DNA of 64,000 nt from contig NZ_JAUSRE010000025.1 in the NCBI RefSeq assembly GCF_030811655.1, positions 1 through 64,000 on the forward strand, written 5' to 3'. Positions 1 to 9,023 of this stretch are shown here, in pieces (position 1 is the first letter of the stretch; every line of letters begins with the position of its first letter). This stretch comes from Pseudarthrobacter enclensis (GTDB lineage: Bacteria > Actinomycetota > Actinomycetes > Actinomycetales > Micrococcaceae). The position numbers and the translations under genes were made by a program. The notes below the pieces were generated by a model that saw only the letters and a program-made list of their open reading frames with translations, was not told the DNA's origin and did no database searches.

Positions 1-22
1 ACCGCCGGACACACATTAGGTC

Positions 23-51
23 GAGGCCCCAACCACACCGGTTGGGGCCTC
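23..51. terminator. Rho-independent-type hairpin at the window edge
   Basis: A perfect 12-bp stem (GAGGCCCCAACC and its complement) closes on a 5-nt loop. The T-run after it is weak, as is usual in high-GC actinobacteria. It probably terminates a gene lying upstream of the window. Confidence 0.7.
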
Positions 52-174
52 CCACATTTAACAACCAACCAGCAAAGGTCAAAACCGGACAGGGCCCAAA
101 AGTGGGACTCACGGGTCGCGAATAGGTCCCGGATTCGGTGATTAACCTCAAAAACTCCCGGAAACACGCGGAAT

Positions 175-206
175 TTGCGGCCCCGAACCGCCCAAGCTGG
201 TAAGTT
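175..206 (+). promoter_or_regulatory. Possible promoter of the HU gene
   Basis: TTGCGG at 175-180 and TAAGTT at 201-206 resemble -35 and -10 boxes. The 20-bp spacer is longer than ideal, so this is a weak call. The region from 52 to 273 has no gene and must hold the HU promoter. A strong AGGAGG ribosome site precedes the start codon. Confidence 0.25.
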
Positions 207-273
207 TTCGGACAGTGGCTTGTGCGCACACCGCGTGCGGGCTTCAGAATCAGAACCGTCCAGGAGGACATAA

Positions 274-558
274 ATGGCTAAGAACCGTAGTGAACTTGTT
301 GCAGAGGTAGCAGGCAAGGCCGGCACCAGCCAGGCTGCCGTCAACTCCGTCCTCGATGCACTGTTCGAGGTTTTCGAGACTTCTGTCGCCGCGGGCGAGA
401 AGATCACCATCCCGGGCTGGCTTGCCGTCGAGCGCACCGACCGTGCAGCACGCACCGGCCGCAACCCGCAGACCGGCGAGACCATCCAGATCGCAGCAGG
501 CCACAGCGTCAAGCTGACCGCCGGCTCCAAGCTGAAGGCTGCTGTCTCCAAGAAGTAG
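274..558 (+). CDS. HU family DNA-binding protein
   Basis: This 94-residue histone-like protein should bind and bend DNA as a dimer in the nucleoid. The family signature RTGRNPQTGE lies at residues 60-69, on the DNA-grasping arm, followed by the usual basic C-terminus ending in SKK. The conventional glycine-phenylalanine turn before the arm is replaced by IPGW at about residues 46-49, a variant that seems common in actinobacterial HU. The ATG follows AGGAGG at a good distance. The gene stands alone between two hairpin terminators, so it is probably a single-gene transcript. The family assignment is firm; which HU paralogue this is cannot be told from one copy. Confidence 0.95.
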   Translation: MAKNRSELVAEVAGKAGTSQAAVNSVLDALFEVFETSVAAGEKITIPGWLAVERTDRAARTGRNPQTGETIQIAAGHSVKLTAGSKLKAAVSKK

Positions 559-590
559 AACCCGTCCGTCCGGCAGGCAGCCGGATGGAA

Positions 591-622
591 AAGGAGCGGC
601 AACCGACTGGTTGCCGCTCCTT
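591..622. terminator. Terminator after the HU gene
   Basis: A perfect 14-bp inverted repeat (AAGGAGCGGCAACC) closes on the tetraloop GACT, 33 bp after the HU stop, and is followed by GGCGTTT. It separates the HU gene from the membrane protein gene downstream. Confidence 0.85.
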
Positions 623-670
623 GGCGTTTAACCCGGATTCGCCGCCCGGGCAGGCGTAGCGGACAATGGA

Positions 671-2839
671 GTGGTGTCTTCTGCCGCAAAACCTCGTTCC
701 ACCCCTCCCCAGTCCGATCACGGCAAGGGAGCTGCGGTCCCGGACGCCGGAGCCCGGGGGATCACGCTGCCGTGGCAGCTGGCAGGGCTTGCAGCGCTCT
801 TCTTGGGCCTCGCAGCCGCGCTGATCTTCTCCGGCGCGGCAGCAGCCCACAGCGTGGCCGATCCCGGCGCCCTGGTCCGCTGGGGGCTTCCCGTCAGCAA
901 GGCCATCCACAACGTGTCCCTGGCGACCGTCGTCGGAGGCCTGATCTTCGCCGTCGGAATCCTGCCCAGGAACCTCAAAGGCCGCAACCCCAGCCCGCGG
1001 GGAAAGGAAACCCAGGGCGGCGCGGAGCCTGAGCATCCCGCCTTCACCCGGGCGCTGGCCGTGGCAGCCGTGGCCGGCGCGGTGTGGACGTTGTCCGCCA
1101 TCGCTGTCCTGGTGCTCACGTACGCCGACGTAGCGGGGCAGGGGCTGTCCAGCGATCCCGCCTTCACCCAGGCGCTCGTGTACTTCATGACGGACATCGA
1201 AACGGGCCGGGCCTGGCTCGCCGTCGTCATCATTGCCGCAGTGGTGACAACAGCCCTCTTCGGCCTCCGCTCCCTTGGCGGCCTGGCCCTTACCCTCATC
1301 CTTGCCCTCATCGGGCTGGTACCCACGGCCCTGATCGGGCACTCCTCGAGTTCGTCGGACCATGAAGGCGCCATCAACTCACTCGGCCTGCACCTGGTGG
1401 GCGTCAGCACGTGGGTGGGCGGCATCATCGTCCTGGCCCTACTGTCCGGCATCCTGGCCGGCCCCAAGCCCGGGGCAGCAACAGACATCACCGAACCCAC
1501 CCTCCGCCGGTTCTCCACCCTGGCAGGTTTCGCGTTCGTCCTGGTCTTTGCCTCCGGCGTCATCAACGCCAGCATCCGCGTCACCAGCTGGTCAGATCTT
1601 TTCGGTTCCGCCTACGGCCAATTGATCCTGGCCAAGACCGCAGCCGCGGTGGTGCTGGGCGGGGTGGGCTTCATGCACCGGCAGTGGGTTATCCCCCAGT
1701 TGGGTCGCAAGGGCTCCACCATGTCCTCCAGGCGCGTTCTGTGGCAGCTCATCCTGGCCGAACTCCTCATCATGGGCGTCACCTCCGGCATCGCGGTGGC
1801 CCTGGGGCGTTCAGCTCCGCCCCAGCCCACCGAACTGGCGCCGGACGCCTCACCGGCCTTCATCCTTAGCGGCTACGAGCTGCCCCCGGAACTGACGCCC
1901 ATCCGGTGGCTGACCGAGTGGCGGCTGGACTGGATCTGGGTCGGCGTGGCCCTGTTCGGCCTGGTCACCTATTTCATGGGAGTGGCCAAGGTGCGCCGCC
2001 GTGGCGACTCCTGGCAGTGGTTCCGGTCGGTGAACTGGGTGATCGGCCTGGTGGTGCTGACGTACATCACCTCCGGGCCGCCGTCGGTATACGGCCGCAT
2101 CCTGTTCTCCGCGCACATGATGGACCACATGGCCCTGACCATGGTGGCGCCCATCTTCCTGGTGCTTGGTGCACCGGTGACGCTGGCCCTGCGTGCACTG
2201 CCCGCCCGCGGGGACGGTTCACGCGGTATGCGCGAATGGATCCTGGTCTTCGTGCATTCGAAGTTCTCGCAGCTGGTGACCCACCCGCTGTTCGCCGCAG
2301 CCAACTTTGCCGGTTCCATCATCCTGTTCTACTACTCGGACCTCTTCGGTTACGCGATGCGCGATCACGTGGGCCACGAGTTGATGAACCTGCACTTCCT
2401 GCTCACGGGCTACATCTTCGTGCTGACCATGATCGGCACGGACCCGCTGCCGCGCCGCGCACCGTACCCCATGCGGCTGCTGCTGCTCCTGGCCACCATG
2501 GGTTTCCACGCGTTCTTCGGCGTCTCCATCATGGGCGGTACCGGGCTGCTGGCCGCGGATTACTTCGGCAACCTGGGCCGTGCCTGGGGACCGTCGGCCC
2601 TGGCGGACCAGCAGGCCGGCGGCGCCGTGGCGTGGGGCATCGGCGAGGTGCCCACGCTGCTGGTGGCGATCGGCGTGGCCGTCATGTGGTCCAGGTCAAG
2701 CCAGCGGGAGGCCACACGCGTGGACCGGGCGGCGGACAGGAATAATGACGCCGATCTGACCGCTTACAACGATATGTTTGCCAAATTGGCCGAACGCGAT
2801 GCCAGGCTGGCTGAACGCAACAAGCTGGAAGGACGCTGA
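671..2839 (+). CDS. CopD / CtaG fusion membrane protein (copper handling, cytochrome oxidase assembly)
   Basis: This 722-residue polytopic membrane protein joins a CopD-like copper-resistance domain (about residues 40-375) to a Caa3-type CtaG cytochrome oxidase assembly domain (about 410-690). The CtaG half carries the expected histidines: HMMDH at 482-486 and a conserved His near 569 in GHELMN. These are plausible copper ligands. The fusion is a known actinobacterial architecture. The proposed role is moving copper across or into the membrane and helping insert it into cytochrome c oxidase. The start is GTG at 671, directly followed by a second GTG. Its stop overlaps the next start as TGATG, so the two genes are translationally coupled. 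Confidence 0.9.
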   Translation: MVSSAAKPRSTPPQSDHGKGAAVPDAGARGITLPWQLAGLAALFLGLAAALIFSGAAAAHSVADPGALVRWGLPVSKAIHNVSLATVVGGLIFAVGILPRNLKGRNPSPRGKETQGGAEPEHPAFTRALAVAAVAGAVWTLSAIAVLVLTYADVAGQGLSSDPAFTQALVYFMTDIETGRAWLAVVIIAAVVTTALFGLRSLGGLALTLILALIGLVPTALIGHSSSSSDHEGAINSLGLHLVGVSTWVGGIIVLALLSGILAGPKPGAATDITEPTLRRFSTLAGFAFVLVFASGVINASIRVTSWSDLFGSAYGQLILAKTAAAVVLGGVGFMHRQWVIPQLGRKGSTMSSRRVLWQLILAELLIMGVTSGIAVALGRSAPPQPTELAPDASPAFILSGYELPPELTPIRWLTEWRLDWIWVGVALFGLVTYFMGVAKVRRRGDSWQWFRSVNWVIGLVVLTYITSGPPSVYGRILFSAHMMDHMALTMVAPIFLVLGAPVTLALRALPARGDGSRGMREWILVFVHSKFSQLVTHPLFAAANFAGSIILFYYSDLFGYAMRDHVGHELMNLHFLLTGYIFVLTMIGTDPLPRRAPYPMRLLLLLATMGFHAFFGVSIMGGTGLLAADYFGNLGRAWGPSALADQQAGGAVAWGIGEVPTLLVAIGVAVMWSRSSQREATRVDRAADRNNDADLTAYNDMFAKLAERDARLAERNKLEGR

Positions 2840-4863
2840 TGAGCGAAACCGTACGCACGCATGCCCGGGTCCGGGCCTCCGAACTCGTGGGCCGCAACTG
2901 GTTGAACACCGGCGGCAAGAGCCTGGATCTCGAAGCCCTGCGCGGCAAGATCGTCCTGCTCGATTTCTGGACCTTCTGCTGCATTAACTGCCTGCACGTC
3001 CTGGATGAGCTGCGCCCGCTGGAGCAGCAGTACTCGGACGTGCTGGTTACCGTGGGCGTCCACTCGCCCAAGTTCGAGCACGAGGCAGACCCGGTGGCGC
3101 TGGCCGCTGCCGTGGAGCGCTACGAGATCCACCACCCCGTCCTGGACGATCCCGAGCTGGACACCTGGAAGGCGTACACCGCCCGCGCCTGGCCCACCCT
3201 GGTGGTCATCGACCCTGAAGGCTACATCGTTGCGCACCTTTCCGGCGAGGGGCACGCCGACGGACTCGCCGTGCTGATCCCTGAACTGATCGCCGAGCAT
3301 GAGGCAAAGGGCACCCTCCACCGCGGGTCCGGCCCATACGTGGCCCCCGAGGCGACGTCCGGCACCCTCCGCTTCCCCGGCAAGGCACTGTTCCTGCCGC
3401 CGGGCCGCGGTTCGGCTTCCTTGGCTGGAACGGCCGACGGCGGCTCGCCAGCAGGTGCACCGGCCAACGCTGCTGCGGAGAAGGGGTCCTGGCTGGTCAC
3501 CGACACCGGCCACCACCGCCTGGTGGAACTCGGCACCGACTTCGACACCGTCCTTGCGACCTTCGGCTCGGGCACCAAAGGCTACGCCGACGGCCCGGCA
3601 GCAGGGGATACCGCCAGCGCGCAGTTCAACGAGCCGCAGGGCCTGGTCCTGCTGCCTGAAGACGTGGCAGCCAAGGCGGGCTACGACGTCGTAATTGCTG
3701 ACTCGGTCAACCACCGCCTGCGCGGACTCTCGCTCACGGACGGCAAGGCTTCCACCTTGGCCGGTAACGGCATCCAGCGCCTGCTGGAGACCGGTCCGGC
3801 GCGCGTTGACGAGGAAGGCGCCGGCTTCAGCGGCTCCCTGGGCAACGACCCGCTGGACGTGGCGCTGAGCTCGCCGTGGGACGTGGTGTGGTCACGCAAG
3901 CTGAATGCCGTGGTGGTGGCGATGGCCGGCACGCACCAGATCTTCAGCTTCGACCCCCTCACCGGCGCGGTGTCCATCATCGCCGGCAACGGCCTGGAAG
4001 GACTCCTCGACGGTCCCGCGCATGAGGCCTGGTTCGCCCAGTCCTCCGGCCTGGCCGAGGATGCGGACGGCAACATCTGGGTGGCGGATTCCGAAACCTC
4101 AGCCTTGCGCAAGCTGGTCATAGCTGACGACGCGTCCATCACCGTGGAGTCCGCCGTGGGCAAGGGCCTGTTCGACTTTGGCTTCCGCGACGGTCCCGCC
4201 GCTGAAGCGCGGCTGCAGCACCCGCTGGGCGTCACCGTCCTGCCCGACGGCTCCGTGGCCGTTGCTGATACTTACAACGGAGCCGTCCGCCGCTACGACC
4301 CCGCGTCCGGGACCGTGTCCACGCTGGCCCGCGGCCTCGCCGAGCCGTCCGACGTGATTGTGGACCACACGCAGTCCGCCGGCTCGGAGCCGCTGCTGGT
4401 AGTGGTTGAAGCCAACAAGCACCAGCTGGTGTACGTGCCCATCCCCAAGGAAGCGCAGCAGGTGGACGAGGGCGCCTCCCAGACCCACCGGCCCAAGAGC
4501 CCCGTGGCTCCCGGCGCGCTGGAGCTGACCGTCCGCTTCACCGCCCCCACGGGACAGAAGCTCGATGACCGCTGGGGCGACCCCACCCAGCTGAAGATCT
4601 CCTCCACCCCTCCTGAGCTGCTGGTGTCCGGCGGCGGAACCTCGGTGGGCCTGCTGCGGACCCTGGAGCTCTCCCCCGACGTGCTCGAGGGCGTGCTGCA
4701 CATTACCGCCCGCGCCGCTGCCTGCGACGGACCCGAAACCGAGGACGGCGAGATCCCGGACCACGCCGCCTGCCACCTCTACCAGCAGGACTGGGGCATC
4801 CCGGTGGTGCTGCAGGCCGACGGCGACACCGAACTGGTCCTGGACCTCCGCGGCATGGACTGA
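2839..4863 (+). CDS. Thioredoxin-like protein with NHL-repeat beta-propeller
   Basis: The 674-residue protein starts with a thioredoxin/AhpC-TSA-like domain (about residues 15-160). Its redox motif reads CCINC at 47-51, the form usual in this family in place of WCxxC. About 210-520 holds NHL-type repeats (for example VADSVNHRLRGLS and VADTYNGAVRRYD), which form a beta-propeller. The last 130 residues are a separate beta-rich domain. There is no signal peptide, so it is probably cytoplasmic. Its start overlaps the stop of the CopD-CtaG gene by one base. That suggests a role in thiol redox linked to copper or oxidase assembly, but this is inference; the substrate is not known. Confidence 0.88.
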   Translation: MSETVRTHARVRASELVGRNWLNTGGKSLDLEALRGKIVLLDFWTFCCINCLHVLDELRPLEQQYSDVLVTVGVHSPKFEHEADPVALAAAVERYEIHHPVLDDPELDTWKAYTARAWPTLVVIDPEGYIVAHLSGEGHADGLAVLIPELIAEHEAKGTLHRGSGPYVAPEATSGTLRFPGKALFLPPGRGSASLAGTADGGSPAGAPANAAAEKGSWLVTDTGHHRLVELGTDFDTVLATFGSGTKGYADGPAAGDTASAQFNEPQGLVLLPEDVAAKAGYDVVIADSVNHRLRGLSLTDGKASTLAGNGIQRLLETGPARVDEEGAGFSGSLGNDPLDVALSSPWDVVWSRKLNAVVVAMAGTHQIFSFDPLTGAVSIIAGNGLEGLLDGPAHEAWFAQSSGLAEDADGNIWVADSETSALRKLVIADDASITVESAVGKGLFDFGFRDGPAAEARLQHPLGVTVLPDGSVAVADTYNGAVRRYDPASGTVSTLARGLAEPSDVIVDHTQSAGSEPLLVVVEANKHQLVYVPIPKEAQQVDEGASQTHRPKSPVAPGALELTVRFTAPTGQKLDDRWGDPTQLKISSTPPELLVSGGGTSVGLLRTLELSPDVLEGVLHITARAAACDGPETEDGEIPDHAACHLYQQDWGIPVVLQADGDTELVLDLRGMD

Positions 4864-4880
4864 GCCCGTTCCCACCTGCT

Positions 4881-4927
4881 GAAAGGCTGCGGCCCCTGTG
4901 ACCCCGCGTCACGGGCAGCAGCCTTTC
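4881..4927. terminator. Terminator after the thioredoxin-NHL gene
   Basis: GAAAGGCTGC at 4881-4890 pairs with GCAGCCTTTC at 4918-4927. A smaller GTGAC/GTCAC hairpin sits in the loop. It lies 17 bp after the stop codon. Confidence 0.6.
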
Positions 4928-4991
4928 GCGTCTCCGGCCTGCCGGCGACCCTGCAATTCCGGGCATGTGGTGACCTGCTGCCCGCGAAAGC

Positions 4992-5528
4992 ATGCCCTGC
5001 GTGACACTTGCCTTGTTCCTCCGCTGTCCACATAGGTTCCGGCCTTGCTGTCGGCGTGGGCGGGGGAGCGTGCTCCCGCCCCCACACTTCCAGCCGGTGG
5101 CGGCCCTGGCAGATGTCTTGATTCATGCCATGCGCTGTCTGCCCTTTCCGGAGTCACTGGTCATGGTGGAGTGTGCCGTATCGCGGGGTGAGATGACCCT
5201 CGATTTCCTGCGTCCGCGGTTGCCGGGGAACCGGAACGGGAAGGCCCGGGGAGTCCTGCGGTGGGTGGACAGCAGGGCGGATCCGCTTCTGGAAACGCTG
5301 GCCCGGACGTACTTCCGCCAAGCCGGCCTCCATGTCCAGGCGCAGGTGTACCTGGACAGGGTTGGGTACGTTGATCTGCTGCTGGACGGCTGGCTGGTTG
5401 TGGAACTTGATGGACGGCACCACGCTGAGTGGAAGCAGGTACAGAAGGACCACCGTCGGAACAACGAATCAGTCCTGCAGGGTCAAGGGCTGCGGTGTCC
5501 GGTCCCGATCAAAGCGTGCCCTGCGTGA
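4992..5528 (+). pseudogene. Decayed DUF559-type (Vsr-like fold) gene fragment
   Basis: About residues 33-165 of this frame (5090-5490) match the C-terminal part of the DUF559/endonuclease-like proteins that are abundant in Arthrobacter. They include the conserved stretches VDLLLDGWLVVELDG and VQKDHRRNN. The N-terminal winged-helix half is missing; the 30 residues in front look like non-coding translation. The frame then runs out just after NNESVLQGQG, where intact relatives continue to a C-terminal strand and helix. No ribosome site precedes it. I read it as a relic truncated at both ends. The 13-bp sequence TGCCCTGCGTGAC lies at both edges (4993-5005 and 5517-5529), which may mark the rearrangement. 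Confidence 0.65.
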
Positions 5529-5566
5529 CGCGCGAAGCCTACCGGCTGCGTTCAGGGGTGCCGGGC

Positions 5567-6559
5567 CTAGAAGCTCAGCTGCGGGGTGACCTTGACCGTG
5601 TCGCCCGATACGTCCAGGCGGGTGGTGAAGCTGAAGTCCACCTCTGCGTCCAGCGGGTACCAGGCCCCGGTGAAGGCGTTCTGCTGAAGGGCTTCCACTT
5701 TGGCCTTGCCGTCCAACGGGGCCACCACCCAGCGGCCGTCGAACGGCTCCACGGAGACATTGGGGTATTCGGTCACGGTCCACTTGATGGTGCCGTCCTG
5801 GACCCGGTTGTTGCTGGCGTAATAGAAGGGGCAGTCCGGCTGGAGCTTCTGTTCCTTGACGGCCTCCGCCGCGCAGCCGTCCAGGAATTCCCGGACCTTG
5901 GCCCCAACATCCGTTTTCAGCTTGTCGGTGGCCTGGGTGAGCAGGTTGAGCGGGGCCACGGGGGTGTCCTTGGAGGTGACGGTGGCCCGGGTGGCGGGTG
6001 CGGAGAAGTACTGTCCGTCCAGGGACGCCTCGTATTCGCCGGGGTAGAACACGGCAAAAGAGTTGCGGCCGTTGGGCATGTTCACCGGGACACCGTTGAC
6101 CTGGGCCTCGTTCCCGTTGACCACGGTGATGTCCACGGTGGGCAGCCGCGACGGGACGAAGGCCCACGTATTGAAGAAGAGCCATTCGGTGCCGGTTTTC
6201 TGCAGCAGGAATTCACTGTGCAGGCGGCTGCCGTCGATGGTGTATTCCATAGGCACCATCACCTGGTTGCCCGGGCGCTCCTCGGGGTCGCCGATGTCCA
6301 CGTTGGTCACGCGCGATGCCGCTGTCTGCAGCCCGGCACCGTCAAGCATGGCTGCGTTGCTGGGCGGGACCGCCGCCCGCAGGAGGCCCAGCGCCCGGCC
6401 ACCGTCGCCGCTCTTCAGGGCATCCAGATACTCCCGGACCGGCTGCTGCGGGCTGGCCACCGTATTGTTCACGACGTTGATGGCCACGATGGCTCCGGCA
6501 ACGGCAAGCATGAGGCCCAGCAGCCATCCGGCCGCGATCCTCACCAACGCTTGACTCAT
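5567..6559 (-). CDS. Hypothetical single-span membrane protein
   Basis: The protein has about 330 residues. One hydrophobic segment (about residues 5-30) is followed by an extracytoplasmic region. Residues 40-110 (QQPVREYLDALKSGDGGRAL and on) resemble the small NTF2-like/DUF4878 type of domain seen in actinobacterial envelope proteins. The rest is beta-rich, with a Cys pair (CAAEAV and CPFYY) that could form a disulfide. I do not recognise a specific family and assign no function. ATG at 6559 is taken as the start; an in-frame GTG two codons earlier is equally possible, and neither has a clear ribosome site. It is transcribed towards the DUF559 relic. Confidence 0.7.
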   Translation of the reverse strand: MSQALVRIAAGWLLGLMLAVAGAIVAINVVNNTVASPQQPVREYLDALKSGDGGRALGLLRAAVPPSNAAMLDGAGLQTAASRVTNVDIGDPEERPGNQVMVPMEYTIDGSRLHSEFLLQKTGTEWLFFNTWAFVPSRLPTVDITVVNGNEAQVNGVPVNMPNGRNSFAVFYPGEYEASLDGQYFSAPATRATVTSKDTPVAPLNLLTQATDKLKTDVGAKVREFLDGCAAEAVKEQKLQPDCPFYYASNNRVQDGTIKWTVTEYPNVSVEPFDGRWVVAPLDGKAKVEALQQNAFTGAWYPLDAEVDFSFTTRLDVSGDTVKVTPQLSF

Positions 6560-6714
6560 CTGCACGTTCTACACAGTAACGTCAGTGCGGACGCACTCTA
6601 AAGTTGGTGTCCCCCCTATTGTGCGGGGCACCACCCGATTTATGCCCGACGACGGCCCGCGGGGACGGCGTCAGCCGCAGCCTTGGGCCGCCTCCGGGGG
6701 CACCGGCGGCAGGG

Positions 6715-8394
6715 TCAGCGGCGACGTCGCCTGGACGAGGTGCCGAACACCCCGCGCAGCAGTTCGCGGCCCAGCTGGGTACCCATGGACCGGGCCATGC
6801 TCTTCAACCCGCCGCCCAGGGCGTCACCAAGTACACCACCCAGGTCACCCATCATGCCGCCGGATTGCGGCTCCGGCTGCCGGGGCTGGGACGTCCGCGG
6901 CGGCCTGCTGCTGGGACGGCCCAGGATTTCCTCTTCGATCCGCCGGGCCTCGGCGTCCACGTCATAAGGCGAGGCAGCAGGCGCCTCGGAGGCGGGCGTG
7001 CCGGCAGCTGACCCAGGGGCTGCCGGACCAGTGGGTGCCGCGGCCTTACCGGTGAGCTTCTCGTACGCCGACACGTTGTCCACGGCAGTTCCGTATTTCC
7101 CCAGGAGGGCGGAGCCGGCCACCGTGCTGCGGACCAGGGCCTCATCGCTGGGGCCCATCAGGGACTCCGGTGCGCGCAGCCGGGTAAGGGCAACCGGCGT
7201 GGGGGCGCCTTTTTCGTTCATGACGGTGATGACGGCCTCGCCAATTCCTGCGGAGGTCAGCGTCTCTTCCAGGTCGTAGTCGCTGACCGGGAAGGTGGAG
7301 ACCGTGGCCTTGAGCGCCTTGGCATCCTCCGGGGTGAACGCACGCAGGGCGTGCTGCACCCGGTTGGCCAACTGGCCCAGGACATCGGCGGGGACGTCCT
7401 TGGGGGTCTGGGTGACGAAGAAGATGCCCACACCCTTGGACCGGATCAGCCGGACGGTGGTGGTGATGGCGTCCAGGAAGGCTTTGGTGGCGCCATTGAA
7501 GAGCAGGTGTGCCTCGTCCAGGAAGAACACCAGCTTTGGCTTGTCCAGGTCGCCGGCCTCGGGGAGGTCCTCGAACAGATCGGCGAGCAGCCACATCAGG
7601 AAGGTGGAGAACAGCATTGGCTTGGTCTGCAGGGTGGGCAGCTCCAGGCAGGTGATCACTCCGCGGCCGTCAGGGGCGGTGCGCAGCAGTTCGGCGGTAT
7701 CAAACTCCGGCTCCCCGAAGAACTTTTCCAGCCCCTGCGCCTCCAGGTTCACGATCTCGCGCAGGATTACGCCGGCCGTTGCCTTGGACAGGCCGCCGAG
7801 TTCCTCGAGTTTGTCCTTGCCCTCGTCCGAAGTGAGGAACTGGATGACGGCTCGCAGGTCCTTGAGGTCGGTCAGTTCCAGGCCGTTCCTGTCGGCAAAA
7901 TAGAAGACCAGCTGCAGGCTCGATTCCTGCGTGTCATTCAGTTCCATGACCCGCGAGAGCAGGATGGGCCCGAATGAGGTGACGGTGGCGCGGACCGGCA
8001 CACCGCTGCCGTCGCCGCCCAGTGCCAGGAACTCCACCGGGAACGTCTTGCCCGCCCAGGCCTGGCCGATGCTGTCCGTGCGTGCCTTGAGCTTGTCGCT
8101 GCCGACGGCGGCAGTCGCCAGCCCGGACAGGTCGCCTTTGATGTCGGCCAGGAACACGGGAACGCCGGCTGTGGACAGCTGCTCGGCCATCATGTGCAGG
8201 GTGACGGTCTTGCCCGTACCGGTGGCTCCGGCCACCAGGCCGTGGCGGTTCATCATGGCCAGCGGCAGCCGCACCGGCGCGTCCTTGTGGAGTTCGCCGT
8301 CGATGATGGCGGCTCCCAGTTCGATGGTGGCACCTTCCAGCGTGTAGCCCTTCTGGATGGTGGCAAGCTTCTCTGCTGTGGTTTTCGTGGCCAT
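6715..8394 (-). CDS. HerA-like ATPase (DUF853 helicase-like protein)
   Basis: This 559-residue protein has the bacterial HerA/DUF853 architecture. A short N-terminal region leads into a P-loop, GATGTGKT at residues 56-63. Walker B (FLDEAH) lies at 291-296, and an FVTQTPKDVP sensor-like stretch follows. The C-terminal 110 residues are Ala/Pro/Gly-rich and end in a run of arginines, which may give DNA or membrane affinity. The family is annotated as helicase HerA C-terminal-like, but its substrate in actinobacteria is not settled. No NurA-type nuclease partner is next to it. The 150-bp gap after its stop (6566-6714) shows no gene. Confidence 0.88.
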   Translation of the reverse strand: MATKTTAEKLATIQKGYTLEGATIELGAAIIDGELHKDAPVRLPLAMMNRHGLVAGATGTGKTVTLHMMAEQLSTAGVPVFLADIKGDLSGLATAAVGSDKLKARTDSIGQAWAGKTFPVEFLALGGDGSGVPVRATVTSFGPILLSRVMELNDTQESSLQLVFYFADRNGLELTDLKDLRAVIQFLTSDEGKDKLEELGGLSKATAGVILREIVNLEAQGLEKFFGEPEFDTAELLRTAPDGRGVITCLELPTLQTKPMLFSTFLMWLLADLFEDLPEAGDLDKPKLVFFLDEAHLLFNGATKAFLDAITTTVRLIRSKGVGIFFVTQTPKDVPADVLGQLANRVQHALRAFTPEDAKALKATVSTFPVSDYDLEETLTSAGIGEAVITVMNEKGAPTPVALTRLRAPESLMGPSDEALVRSTVAGSALLGKYGTAVDNVSAYEKLTGKAAAPTGPAAPGSAAGTPASEAPAASPYDVDAEARRIEEEILGRPSSRPPRTSQPRQPEPQSGGMMGDLGGVLGDALGGGLKSMARSMGTQLGRELLRGVFGTSSRRRRR

Positions 8395-8442
8395 GGCGCC
8401 AGCATAGCGGCGGCGGTCCGGGCCGTCCCGGACCCGGACCGG

Positions 8443-9003
8443 TCAGTTCGCCGGGAGGTCCTTGGTGAACGCCAGCGGCCCGATGCTCTCCGGATCGGCG
8501 TCGACGTCGAACAGCGCCTGGTAACCCGTGGCCAGGTAGAGCTGCTTGGCTTCCGGCTGCCGTGGCCCCGTGGTGAGGTACAGACGGGTGTAGCCCCGGG
8601 CGGTGGCGAGCGCTTCGAGCTCGGCCAGCACCAGGCGGGCCAAACCACGACGGCGGTGGCCCGAGTGGGTCCAGATCCGCTTCAGTTCCGCGGTGGTGTG
8701 GTCGTACCGGCGGAACGCGCCGCCCGCGATCGACTCGCCGTCCTCCTGGACCACCAGGAGCGCCCCGTTGGGTTCCTCGAATTCCGCGGCCGGGTAGCGG
8801 TTCAGTTCGTCCGCGGCGGCGCTGCGCCCGAACAGGTCCCCGTAGCGGGTGTCGTATTCGACGGCGAGCTCATCCAGGAGCGGGCGGACCCGCGGATCGT
8901 GCATGGGCAGGCTGAGGACCGCGAGCCTGGCGGGATCCAGGGGTTTGGGGCCAAGGGGTCCTGTGTGGAGAGGGCTGGGACGGAGGTCCGGTTCTGCGGT
9001 CAC
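8443..9003 (-). CDS. GNAT family N-acetyltransferase
   Basis: The 187-residue protein has GNAT motif A (HRRRGLARLVLAELEALA, about residues 120-137), which binds the acetyl-CoA pyrophosphate. A C-terminal AKQLYLATGYQALF motif B follows. The open frame extends upstream, but the GTG at 9003 is preferred: AAGGAAGAA lies just before it, and the GNAT fold begins shortly after. The stop of the FAD/NAD(P) gene lies 20 bp upstream on the same strand, so the two are probably co-transcribed. The substrate is unknown. In Bacillus, operons pairing an amino-acid importer, an LLM monooxygenase and an acetyltransferase handle modified cysteines, so a link to the 11.2-16.6 kb operon is possible. Confidence 0.85.
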   Translation of the reverse strand: MTAEPDLRPSPLHTGPLGPKPLDPARLAVLSLPMHDPRVRPLLDELAVEYDTRYGDLFGRSAAADELNRYPAAEFEEPNGALLVVQEDGESIAGGAFRRYDHTTAELKRIWTHSGHRRRGLARLVLAELEALATARGYTRLYLTTGPRQPEAKQLYLATGYQALFDVDADPESIGPLAFTKDLPAN

Positions 9004-9023
9004 TGGTTCTTCCTTGTCACTGG

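Noticed and set aside
509..1363. Long minus-strand open frame opposite the CopD-CtaG gene
   Set aside because: It is Arg/Gly/His-rich shadow translation with no ribosome site or domain; the plus-strand gene is unmistakable.
5429..6601. 390-codon plus-strand frame opposite the single-span membrane protein
   Set aside because: Composition (Gly, Val, His, Arg) is that of a shadow frame, and the minus-strand protein has a membrane span and normal codon use.
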